Assembly (NCBI GenBank): GCA_020348345.1
Contig: CP070748.1
Location: forward strand, 346,088 to 410,087
Length of the DNA: 64,000 nucleotides
Source: Methanobacteriota archaeon
GTDB lineage: Archaea > Thermoplasmatota > Thermoplasmata > UBA10834
Reading direction: 5' to 3'
Notes under the pieces: generated by a model
Told to the model about the DNA's origin: nothing
The model's database searches: none
What the model saw: the letters and a program-made list of their open reading frames with translations, nothing else
Translations under genes and position numbers: made by a program
Shown: positions 1 to 10,300 of the stretch, in pieces
Layout of the letters: each line of letters begins with the position of its first letter
Position numbering within the stretch: the stretch's first letter is position 1

Positions 1-997
1 CGTGCCCGCGATGATCATGCCATCGACGTTGTCTGCGATCATGTCAAAATGCTCCGGCTCAAACCCAGGATAGAACTGAAGCATGCAGACGCGTTTGCTC
101 ATACTCTCCATCACTTCAACCTGTCCCTTGTTGCGCTTCCCGTGATCGGCCGTGAAGGTCACCTTAGCCCCCTCTATACGGGCGATCGGCTCAGTGTTGA
201 CGCTTCTGAATGCATCTCGCCTTGACGAGTGCATCTTTCGCACCTTCGTACCACGGTGAACGACGCAGTGGTCGTCCGAAACATCACCGTGCATTATCAC
301 GACGACCTCGCCGAGATCTGCGTCCACGCACACCCTCGTAGCGGCCAGGAGGTTCATGGTTGCATCGGATGACGGTCTGTCTGATGAGCGCTGTGAGCCA
401 ACGCATACGACAGGGCCGGTCAGTCCCTTGAGCATGAAAGAGAGAGCAGCTGATGTGAACCCCATCGTATCGGTGCCATGCGGTATGATAACGCCCGATA
501 CGCCGGAGTTCAGCTCATCCGCCGCGGCCTTCGCAAGCTCCTGCCAATGAGCAACATCCATATTCTCGCTGTATATAGAATACAGGACGCGTGCCTTGAC
601 GTCGCACAGATCCAGAAGCTCAGGAGCGGAGAAGACGAGTTCCTCAGCGGATTTCGCGGGATGAACTGCGCCAGTCCGATAATCAACATATGATGCGATC
701 GTCCCGCCTGTGCTCAGGAATGCAACCTTCTTCTTTGACGGATCTTCGGGCATTGAGCGGTTCACGGAATCCTTTGTCTCCTTCTTAGACACGAGCCTCA
801 CCTTTGAATCGGGCCTGAGCTCCAAGCCTATGTTGTAGCCGCTAGCAAGCTTCAGAGTAACGACGGAAGGATCGCTGAAATCGTGATGAGGCATCAGAAC
901 GCCGCGATGAGCCCCATCCTTCTTCGAGACTTCGATCTCGTCGCCCACATCGACTCCAGCCTCCTCGAGAGCCCGACCGACCTGGCCAGAGTACCTC
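1..997 (-). CDS. gatD: Glu-tRNA(Gln) amidotransferase subunit D, partial
   Basis: This is the asparaginase-like subunit of archaeal GatDE, which releases ammonia from glutamine so that GatE can convert Glu-tRNA(Gln) to Gln-tRNA(Gln). I translated it from the reverse strand. It starts MRYSGQVGRALEEAGVDVGD, carries the nucleophile motif STGGTIAS near residue 98, PHGTDTM further on and SQRSSDRPSSDA, all typical of L-asparaginase/GatD folds. The C-terminus lies beyond base 1 of the window, so about 332 codons are visible. The ATG at 997 is the first standard start after an upstream in-frame stop. An AT-rich TATA-like stretch (about 1024-1031, CCATTTAAGG on the minus strand) lies some 30 nt upstream, which suggests a leaderless or near-leaderless mRNA. 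It is divergent from purD. The family call is firm. Confidence 0.95.
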
Positions 998-1128
998 ATG
1001 GTGCGGTAGATAGAAGTCGTCGCCTTAAATGGTTTGCTGGATTGATTTGCGTCAGTGCCTGCCTCGACAGATGGCTTTAGGCAATGTACTTAAGACGCGA
1101 GCTTCATGCACCGGAAGGGAGGCACTTC

Positions 1129-2460
1129 ATGAGGATACTGGCCATCGGCGGCGGAGGACGTGAACACGCTATTGTCGAAGCCTTGGCTCGATCGGAACAT
1201 GACATCTATGCCTGCATGGGCAACAGCAATCCCGGGAGTGCCAGGCGTGCGAAGGAGTTTCTCCTGGTCAATGAGAAGGACGTCGCGAAGGTTGTAGAAT
1301 ACGCCGTAGCCAAGGGAATTGAATTGGCTGTCGTTGGCCCCGAAGCTCCTCTGGAAGTGGGCATCGCAGACGCTCTTGAGACTGCCGGAATACCAACCGC
1401 GAGCCCTACCAAGGCGGCTGCCAGGATCGAGACATCCAAGAGCTTCGCACGCGAGCTCATGTTGAGACGTAAGATAGAAGGACGGACGAAATTCGTCGTC
1501 GCGACCGATATGGATCAGGTCAGGAGCGCTGTTGATGATCTCGGAGAGGACGTGGTGGTGAAGCCATCTGGACTCACGGGTGGCAAGGGCGTGAAGGTCT
1601 ATGGAGAGCATCTGATGTCCAGAGAGGACATCATTGGCTATGCGACTGACATACTCGACCGGCGAATAGGTGGCCGCGCCCAACTGGTAATCGAGGAGAA
1701 GCTGATTGGTGAGGAGTTCACCCTGCAGGCCTTCTGTGATGGCGAGACGCTCGTGCCAATGCCCGCCGTTCAGGATCACAAGCGAGCGTTCGAAGGAGAT
1801 GCTGGACCGAACACAGGTGGAATGGGCTCATACTCACAATCAGGAGGACTGCTTCCATTCCTGAGCAGCGATGATTATGATGCATCCGTCGGCATCATGA
1901 GAGGTGTGATCGAAGCCCTCAGAGCAGAGGGATCGGAGTACAAGGGCGTGCTGTACGGACAGTTCATGCTCACAAGGGAAGGGCCGAAGGTCGTCGAGTT
2001 CAACGCGAGGCTTGGAGATCCGGAGGCCATGAATGTGCTGACGATACTGGACGCCGACTTCGCAGCCGTCTGCGAGAGAATGGCCGGAGGGAATCTCGCA
2101 GGCATGGACGTCTCATTTGCCTCAATGTCGACTGTTTGCAAGTATGTGGTACCGGAAGGATACGGTACGAAGCCGCTTGCGGGTGAGGAGATCCGCATAG
2201 ACGAAACCGCTATAGCGAACGAGGGGGCAGTGCTGTATTATGCCAACGTCAACGCTGACGAGGGACGCGTTCTCACGACGACTTCTAGGTCAGCGGGAAT
2301 CGTCGGCGTAGCAAAAGAGATCGCTGACGCGGAAAGGATCGCCGAAAGCGCCATACAGCACGTCTCTGGAAGAATTGCAGTTCGCCATGACATCGGAAAG
2401 CAGGCCATGCTCGAATCACGCGTGCAGCACATGAAAGAGGTCAGAGGGGGCAGCCGATGA
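1129..2460 (+). CDS. purD: Phosphoribosylamine-glycine ligase
   Basis: This ATP-grasp enzyme joins 5-phosphoribosylamine and glycine in the second step of de novo purine synthesis in the cytosol. The 443-residue product opens with MRILAIGGGGREHAI, the signature N-terminus of PurD, and contains the ATP-grasp segments VVKPSGLTGGKGVKVY and PNTGGMGSYS. An in-frame reading begins at 1084, but the ATG at 1129 is preceded by a GGGAGG ribosome-binding site at ideal spacing and matches the family N-terminus, so I chose it. The stop codon overlaps the start of the translin-family gene (ATGA), so the two are translationally coupled. Length and motifs are normal for the family. Confidence 0.96.
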   Translation: MRILAIGGGGREHAIVEALARSEHDIYACMGNSNPGSARRAKEFLLVNEKDVAKVVEYAVAKGIELAVVGPEAPLEVGIADALETAGIPTASPTKAAARIETSKSFARELMLRRKIEGRTKFVVATDMDQVRSAVDDLGEDVVVKPSGLTGGKGVKVYGEHLMSREDIIGYATDILDRRIGGRAQLVIEEKLIGEEFTLQAFCDGETLVPMPAVQDHKRAFEGDAGPNTGGMGSYSQSGGLLPFLSSDDYDASVGIMRGVIEALRAEGSEYKGVLYGQFMLTREGPKVVEFNARLGDPEAMNVLTILDADFAAVCERMAGGNLAGMDVSFASMSTVCKYVVPEGYGTKPLAGEEIRIDETAIANEGAVLYYANVNADEGRVLTTTSRSAGIVGVAKEIADAERIAESAIQHVSGRIAVRHDIGKQAMLESRVQHMKEVRGGSR

Positions 2461-3083
2461 AGAATCTTGACGCAGCGATTGAGAAGATCGAAGCAGAGCT
2501 GGACGAGAAGGATCATGTGAGAGAAATCGCTCTGAAATCCTCGAGGGCGGTCATCAGGCTCTCGGGCTCGGCTCTCAAGAACCTGCATATGGGAGAGAGT
2601 GCAGAGGAGAAGCTTTCGGAGTTGAAAGACGAGGTTTCGAGGCTGTCAAGTCTGCTGGGTGACCATCCGGATCTGGTGCGCACGGGCTATGTGGAGAACG
2701 CGTTCCAGGAGTATGCCGAGGTGGGGATGGTGTTGTCCCTCTTGAAGAAAGACGATGTGCCGCTTCCTGAGGAGCTTGGCATAGGCAGCGTACCCTACCT
2801 GTTGGCGCTCGGCGATACGGTGGGGGAACTCAGGAGATTCGCACTCGAAGAGCTGAGACAAGGAAACATGGAAAAGGCGAGCCGCTACCTTGACCGAATG
2901 GAGGACATATACCATGGGCTCATTCGCTTCGACTATCCAGAGGCGATTGCGGCAGTCAAACACAAACAGGATGTTGCCCGCAGCCTTCTGGAAAAGACGC
3001 GAGGGGACGTGGCAGTCGCGACGAACGCCCGACGACTTCACGACCGATTGGACGATCTCATGAAGCAATCCGACGAGGGTTGA
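2457..3083 (+). CDS. Translin-family RNA-binding protein
   Basis: The 208-residue product is almost entirely alpha-helical and matches the archaeal translin family (COG2178). This family is related to translin/TRAX, which bind single-stranded RNA and DNA and process RNA fragments. Recognisable features are the amphipathic helices, the FQEYAEVGMVLSLL segment around residues 75-90, and the GDTVGELRR(F)ALEELRQGN stretch near 125, which corresponds to the family core helices. It overlaps purD by 4 nt and ends one base before the convergent thioredoxin stop codon at 3084. The pairing with purD is probably only operonic. I cannot tell from the sequence whether the acidic catalytic residues of TRAX are kept. 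Confidence 0.85.
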   Translation: MKNLDAAIEKIEAELDEKDHVREIALKSSRAVIRLSGSALKNLHMGESAEEKLSELKDEVSRLSSLLGDHPDLVRTGYVENAFQEYAEVGMVLSLLKKDDVPLPEELGIGSVPYLLALGDTVGELRRFALEELRQGNMEKASRYLDRMEDIYHGLIRFDYPEAIAAVKHKQDVARSLLEKTRGDVAVATNARRLHDRLDDLMKQSDEG

Positions 3084-3431
3084 TCAGCCGAAGTGTTTCT
3101 TAATGACGGCCTCGATGTTCGCCCTCGGATGAGCGCCCGTCAGCCTCTCTACCTGCTGACCATCTTTGAAGAATATCAGCGTCGGAATGCTGTGAATGCT
3201 CAACGACATCGCGGTCTTCGCGGCTTCGTCCGTGTTCAGCTTGGCAAACTCTACCTTCCCCTTATAATCCCCAGCCAACGCTTCAAGGGTGGGTGCGAGC
3301 ATCTTGCAGGGGCCACACCAAGGAGCCCAACAGTCGACAATGAGCTTGGGCGAACTCCTGACCTTGCTGTCGAAGTCCGCATCTGACAGATCCACTATGT
3401 TCTCGGACAAGGCAATCGCTTCCGTACGCAT
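3084..3431 (-). CDS. trxA: Thioredoxin
   Basis: This is a 115-residue thioredoxin that reduces protein disulfides through the active site WAPWCGPCKM (two redox cysteines, around residues 34-37). The cis-proline segment SIPTLIFFKDG and the C-terminal GAHPRANIEAVI are standard. An in-frame extension reaches 3491, but the ATG at 3431 fits because a TATA-like sequence (CTAAAATA, about 3450-3458) lies about 23 nt upstream, so the mRNA is probably leaderless. It is convergent with the translin gene with no spacer between the two stop codons. No thioredoxin reductase lies beside it, although a flavin disulfide reductase is encoded at 42730-44145. Confidence 0.95.
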   Translation of the reverse strand: MRTEAIALSENIVDLSDADFDSKVRSSPKLIVDCWAPWCGPCKMLAPTLEALAGDYKGKVEFAKLNTDEAAKTAMSLSIHSIPTLIFFKDGQQVERLTGAHPRANIEAVIKKHFG

Positions 3432-3496
3432 CGATGAAAAGCTCGGATGATATTTTAGACTATCCCCGGGCAATGCGGAAGCAGGCGACAAGACGC

Positions 3497-4309
3497 CTAC
3501 TTCTTCCTTTTCGACGAAGGCTTCTGCAGATACGTCAAGAACACGAACACCGACATAATGATCACGCCAACGGTAAGAACGGCGCCCAAGGGGTTGCTCT
3601 CGTCGCCGACGTAGATCGTCAGGGTCAAGACATTATCGCCGTTGCTGAACTCAACCAGTCCGTTGGTGTTGTCAATCACCACAGTGGCGGTGTGTTTGCC
3701 ATTGGCGATATTCGCCCAGGTCCAATTGTACGCAATGACAGTGCTGGCTCCTGCCGCCAGATTGAAGGTTCTCGCGCCGAGGTAGATGCCATCGGCATAG
3801 AATTCGGCCGTTACATTGACCGCGGCGACGGAACCCGTGTTGTGCACCGTCGCTCGCAGGACAATCGGATCCACGACTTTGATCTCTATGTCTCGCGTCT
3901 TCTCAGTACTATCACCTGAGGCAAGATCTTCGGACGTAACGTTGAACCTTACTTTGATTGTCTGAGGGGCATAGCCTGGCAGGGTGATATTGAGCTTGAA
4001 GACCCCAGTGGAGGATGTTCCAGTAGACGGTGAAAGCAATGATCCCGTCTCATTGTCTGCCATTATCTCTGCCTTGTAGCTGAAGTTGCCGCCAAAGTCC
4101 CCAGCGGGTCCCCCGGTCACTGTCAGCGTGCACCTAACTACCTCTTTCTTGGCGCCGAACGTTGGGCAATCGATGCCTATCGATATGTCGGTGTACGCAT
4201 CAGCGTTGTCAGCGACAGGCAGGACGCCCATCATTGCCGCGAGTAGAGTGGCGAACGCGAAGGCGATCGTTGATACACATGCCCTAATGCGGAAGCGAAC
4301 GGGCTTCAT
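3497..4309 (-). CDS. Secreted CARDB-type protein with C-terminal membrane anchor
   Basis: The 270-residue product has an N-terminal signal peptide (basic start, then a hydrophobic stretch at about residues 11-30), two beta-sandwich segments and a C-terminal membrane helix (about 240-260) followed by a basic tail ending KPSSKRKK. The second beta domain (VRNTGSVAAVNVTAEFYADG-like, about 150-230) resembles CARDB adhesion modules. It carries several N-X-S/T sequons and should face the outside. Its ATG overlaps the stop codon of the upstream STT3 gene (ATGA), so the two are translationally coupled. That suggests an accessory role at the oligosaccharyltransferase or a favoured glycosylation substrate. 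That role is inference; no catalytic motif is visible. Confidence 0.7.
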   Translation of the reverse strand: MKPVRFRIRACVSTIAFAFATLLAAMMGVLPVADNADAYTDISIGIDCPTFGAKKEVVRCTLTVTGGPAGDFGGNFSYKAEIMADNETGSLLSPSTGTSSTGVFKLNITLPGYAPQTIKVRFNVTSEDLASGDSTEKTRDIEIKVVDPIVLRATVHNTGSVAAVNVTAEFYADGIYLGARTFNLAAGASTVIAYNWTWANIANGKHTATVVIDNTNGLVEFSNGDNVLTLTIYVGDESNPLGAVLTVGVIIMSVFVFLTYLQKPSSKRKK

Positions 4310-7300
4310 CGGCTCTCACCCTTCCTCTTCTTTCCCCCCAGGCCCTTCCTGCGTCGAAGCAGCAGGAACATGGCCACGAGAGCGCCAATGGTGCACGCCA
4401 GGCCGATGTTCAAGTAGAGGTTCGAGGTGTCGTACTCGTATGACACATCGTCTCTGTCGGCCTCCAAGTCGCCGGATCCTATGCTGATATCAGGCAGGAA
4501 TATCGGTACCGACGCGATTGTGACCTTCCCGGTGTCGTTGACCGCTGTTATGGCGACCGTGGCCTCTGCGGTCGGATCGGGGTCGCTCCTGATAGAGGTG
4601 AACTCGACGATCAGCTGCTCCTCACCTTCGAAGTCGATGCTCACGCGTTCCAACTCTTCCTCGGAGTCGGCTGACACCAGCCTGGCGCTCCAGCCGAGGG
4701 AGTTCAGAACATCCGAGTTCGTCAGGTCGACGGCGAACTCCGTCCAAATATTCCCAGTGTTGGCGAGAGTAACAACGGTCGGTGCGGCGTCACCAGTGGC
4801 AACGCCATCAGCTGCCGCCTCGTATGCAGTCACCTCTGAGCTGTATGATGGCGGCACCTTCACTATCAGTTTGAAGCTGTACCTTGCACTTGTGGATGAT
4901 ACGGACCTTATCTCCACCGGCACCTCCGCATCTCCAGCGGGCGCGTCGTCCAAGACTGTTATCTCAGCAACGAACATCGCTGTGTTGCCGTTCGTGCCGA
5001 AATCAATGAATTGCGACTCCGGGATGAATGCAACCTTGAAGCCGTCCCTGCTGAAGGTGCATTTATAGTCGTCGCCGATGTTGCCAGTGTTCTCAACCAT
5101 GAATGAGTAGCTGACAGTCTGACCTGGTCCAGCAGGCAGCGCGACGGATGAATTCCAGAATGCAATCACTGAGCGTCTGTTGCTCCTATGCAGAGGCATG
5201 TCAACGAAGACGTCGGTCGTGCTCACCTCGGCAGACGTGGAGAGTGAGTAGTCAATTGTCATCCCGGCCTCTACCCTCTGGGTGCTCACCGATATATAAT
5301 ACTCCCCAGAAGGCACCAAAGCGGAGATGTAGCCCCCGGAGTCACTGCTTGTGACGAGCGTCGCCTCACCAAGCGATATCTTCACAGTCTCCTGGATGCC
5401 GTCACCGTCAATAGTCACTCTTCCATAGAGGAACTCGCCCTCCTGGAGCTCGATATCGTGATGCACGAGCTCGTCCCTAAGTATGTCCACGAACTCAAAC
5501 GAGACACTTCCATCCAATAGGCGCTTGACATAGACGGTGTAATCGCCTGGCTGTATTGAAGCGGAATAGGCTCCTGAAGAGTCGGTGTATACGATGCATT
5601 CGAGACCGTACGCACTGGTCGGGGTTAGCGTGATCTTTGCCTGCGTTGGAAGGCCGTTGACTCCTCTCACGACGCCCTCGATCGTGGTATTGTCCAGGCG
5701 CATTTCCAAGTCAGGGTTGATCTCGACGTCGCCCGAGATGACTACGGCTGTTTCAGAGCATGAGTACTCCACGTGAAGAACGCGGTCTCCATCAGCATAG
5801 GTCGTATCCAACAGGTAGTCCACTTCATAGGTTCCCGGTGGAAGTAGCATCTTGTACGAGCCCTGGCTCGTTGAAGATGCTGTCACGATGTTGCCTTCCA
5901 TAGAAGTTGCCGTCACTTTCACGAGCTTGATCACTGCGGCGGATTCTATGCTGATTTCACCTGTCACATTGTATGCCTTCTCGAGCAGCAGATCGAATTC
6001 GGTCGAACCGGCTGATACTTCAGCTCTCACCAAGGACGCGTACAACACGTCACCGATCTTCCCCCTGGCGTGAATGTGATAGGTTCCAGGCTGAACAAAC
6101 GCGGAGTACGTGAAGCCATCCACCTCTGCGATCGCATCTTCCGGGCCTTTTAGCATCACTTCCAAGTCTTCCTCGGCGCCCAGGATATTGCCGTGCAGCT
6201 CGACCCTGCTTACAGCTGTTACATCATATAGGACAGGCTCTGCAGACGGGGTGAAGCTCTCATCCGCCTGATACTGAATCCAGACCTCGTCGTTGAGGGG
6301 CGATTCATGGTTGACCTCGATATGATAATCAGATGGCGGGAGCGAGACGGTGTAGTAGCCGTTCGCGCCTGTTACAGCATAGACGGGATCGAGGGTCAGC
6401 TTGTCCGGAAGGAACGCGATAGCTGCGTTTCTGACTCCGGCGCCGTCACAAACCATCCTGCCAGTGAGAGTCAATTCATCCGGAGTTGCGAGCATCGTAA
6501 CATTGGTGGCATCATCACCGAACAGGCCAGTCTTGCTCCACATCGAATAGCCTTGGTCGGCGAGCGAAACTGTCACTGGGGCTCCCTTCTTCGCCAGGAG
6601 TCTGTAATCGCCCTCGTCGTCTGCTCGAGCAAGATAGGTTCTCCCATAGGCGTCGGTGACCTCAAGGAGAGCGTAGGAGCCAGATTCCGCGGGTCCAATC
6701 GATCCGGAACTATCTACGTCCCTCCAGACGGTGCCGGTGACAATCACGCTACTCTCACCTTGCAAGCGCAAGTCGGACATGTTCGAATCCACGGTCAACG
6801 TGCTTGAGTAGATGCCGTTGCCAACGACAGCCCAACAGATCACGTCATATTGTCCTCCTGGGAGGCGCGTGTCGAACCTTCCGAGGTTGTTTGTCAGCGA
6901 GAAGACTCTGGTTCCGTCTTCGGCGATGAACACAACGAAGGTATTCCTCACGACAGCGTTCAGAGTTCCTCTCGGAAATCCTTCCACGGAGAAGGCGGGT
7001 TCGAGCCGGAGCGTTCCAGTGATGAGATCCGACGCGAAACCGTCTATAGACATGAACCCGGCCAAATCCCAGTTACCGCTCGATACAGTCGAATAGAGAG
7101 TCCAATATCCGCGTGGAACGTCGACTTCAACCCAGCCGTACTTGTCCGTCACGCCAGACACCGAATCCCTTGGATAGTGAATATTGTTGAGGGTGAACGG
7201 AGCATATGATGCGGGGGCGCCATCGTTCGTTACCCTGACCTTGATAGTGATGCGTTCGAATGCATGACAGTGACGCACCTCAGATTGAGCTTCTTTTAGA

Positions 7301-10300
7301 GTCATCCGCTCGTTGAGCAGAATCAGTCCGGGATCATGCGTGACAAGAGTGTACTGTCCTCCCAGCACCTTCGGGAAAACGTACCATCCGGTCTCGTTCG
7401 TGACCGCCGTGAAGGTGCTGTTATGATATGCACCCTCGAGAACCAATTCCAATCCGTCGGCGGGTGAACCATCGCTGAAGGTGATATTGCCTTCAAGAGT
7501 CGCAGGCTTAAGCGGATAAGACAGCTCAGTCGTGTCTCCGGAAGTGATGTTGTACTCCTCGGATATCAGCATCTTGACATCTATCACTTCAGTTGAAACC
7601 TCATATCGTCCCGGCGGCAGAAACATCCTGTAGTAACTATCCGTTATGTTTATGGTCGTCCGGATGCCGTTGTCTTTGTTCTTGGCGACGACCAACCCTT
7701 CCGAAATGGTCTCGTCATAATCCGCGGTATAGTTGCCATCCAGGTCCATGTCCCAATAAACGTCTCCCTCGAGCTCCCCCGCCTCGACGACGCAATCCTT
7801 TGCGATGATGTAGTCGAGCACGCCATCGAGGTCTAGATCCTGCTTGATTCTCATGGCTTGGTCGTCAGTCACCGTAAGCTCATAGCGGGATATCTCCTGG
7901 CTTCCCACCAGGGCCTTGTTGCTGGCGTCATCACCGGATGACACGATCAAGGTCACATTTCCGAATGGCGCAAGTAGTGAATATCCTCCGTCGCTATCGG
8001 TGAGACAGGTGTCGTGCGGAATTCCGTACTCGTCCTGTACGGTCATCCTGGCGCCTGCGACGGTGTCTCCATCCTCTGTTGTGACGGTGCCGTTCAGAAA
8101 CGCGCCATGATAGTACTTCAGGAACACTGTACCACTCATGTACAACGACCGGGCGCTCTGGTCGATGACGCCCTCTATCTCGCCGCTGTTTATCCTGGCA
8201 GCTATGTCCTGAACCTCGTCATAGGCGATGGCAGTCCATGCGTTCTGGTGCATTGATACGAGGTCGGATGGGTACGGATTGTAGAACGCAGTCCTGTAGA
8301 CCATCTTGAAATGCGACATGTTCCATCCCGGCATAGGCTGGTCGGATTGGATGGAGCCGCTGTATCCAGGCAGCCCGTCGTTCAACGCACCTATTTCCTC
8401 GCCGCTGAATCCGCACATGGCCCTGTAGAACATGCTATTGTAGAACATGTCCCTGTATTCTATGACGTAGTTTGCCACGCTCATATCGGGCGTCAACAGG
8501 TCGAGGGCGATGGTCTGTCCCTGGCTCGTCACGGCCTTGATCTCGAAGAAGTCTATCGGGATGGAGCCGCCCTCTATGCGCCTGTCGGAAAGTTTCGCTG
8601 GAGCGTAGAAGATGCCGGTGTTAGACGCAGATATCGGGAACATACGCGAGTCGACATTGAAGTAACGAATCTCCCAGCCGAGCAATTCGCACAGGTCATC
8701 GTAGAACGCAACGAGCGATTCGAGGGCGACGTCGCCCAGAACCTCCCTTCCGTAGACAATTCTCGCGTTGACTGCGCTCATCTCGCTGTCCATAGGCCCG
8801 TAACGGTCAGGGTGGGCAGTCACTTCATCGATTATATCCTGGGCAGGGCCGCTGAACGCGGTTATCATATCATCGCTGGATATGCCATGCTTCTCGAAGA
8901 GCAATCGGATAGGCTCTTGCATAGCCGGTCTCCAGTAACCCGACTGAGCCAATTCGAAGGCGAACAGGGCGACGGCATCCTCTTCGTTCTGCGCCATGAT
9001 GGCGTTCCCGGCAAGCTGATAGCCGTTCTGGAAGTTGTCAGCAACAGTCGGATGCTTTCCCTCCTGTACTGCTTCAAACCCATAATCCCACCACGCGACG
9101 TACGCTGGACGCGTTGTCTCGGGGAACGTGTCCGCATCTTGCTCAGCAAACCAATCCCATGCGGCTGGATAGTACTGACTGGGGAGAGGTAGAGAGTATC
9201 CAAAGGCCCCCAGATACCAGTTCGAGCCGTTGTGGGTGTCGTAGCCCCCCGGCCTCATGAAGCTCGGCATGCTGAAGTAAACCTGCTTGTCATATTCCCT
9301 CTTGCTCTCGGACGGTATTCCGGCGTCTACACTGTACCAAACATTGGGCATTATGACGAAGAACGCGAGGAACAGCGCGCCCACCACGTGTCGTATCCTG
9401 ACGCTCTTCCGCAGCACCTGCCTCAGGGAGCCGCTTGCTCCAGAGAACGATTTCCTGACGCTGACGAAGTCCAGCTTGTCAATCATGATTACGATGACCC
9501 ATCCTGCGGCCAGGGCGAAAGCGGGAGCTGCGTTGAACATGAACCTGCCAGCGGATAGCGCCATGAAAACGGCGGCACTCAGCCATACGACAATGAAAAT
9601 CGATCCTGCCGTCGTCTGCTTCGGCACACGTGTTATGGCGTAGAACAGACCGACCAGCGATATGAAGAAGGTGACCATGCCGAACGACATCGCGAGCTCG
9701 CTGAACTCCGGGGCGCGAGCCTCTGCAATGGTCGAATACAGCTTGCTCTGGACGAAGTAACCCTGTCCAGTCATTATGGCCTCGCCGAGGGCGGGATATC
9801 CAACGCTTATTCCCATGACACCTACGATCAGTATCATTGCAACGGTCGGTATCGTCATCGTCCAAGGGTAATCTCTGGACACGACGAACATCATCCCGAA
9901 GATCATCGCCGCGAGAAAGAGATAGACTGGCACGTCAAATCTAATGGCGATCAGGTTCTGCTCGTAATATACCGGAAACGATATGAGATAGCCAAAGCCC
10001 ATGGTGATGAAGATGAGCAACGTCACGCTGAGCGAATCCACGTTCTTGAACCTGTTGAGAAGAATCTGGACGAGGAGATACGCGAGGATGAGCACAGCAA
10101 CGTATGCAAAACCCACCCAAGCCATTATCACACATCCGAACGAGGTGCCCGCCAGAAGTGCGTAAAGCATCGCTGTCCTGCTGCGAGTGAAATACTGCCG
10201 CAATCCTGAGCGAATACTGGCCAGACTCTTCCAGTTGTCAACCCATCGCAGATGTTCCTGAGCCTTCACAGCCTTGAGAAGCAGGTAGAACGTAAGGACT

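Noticed and set aside
1090..1779. 229-codon antisense frame under purD
   Set aside because: The opposite strand encodes unmistakable PurD, and the antisense product has no family features.
8311..9192. 293-codon open frame on the plus strand inside the STT3 gene
   Set aside because: It is antisense to a clearly conserved region of STT3, including WWDYG, has no ribosome-binding site and no recognisable motif; high GC makes such antisense frames common here.
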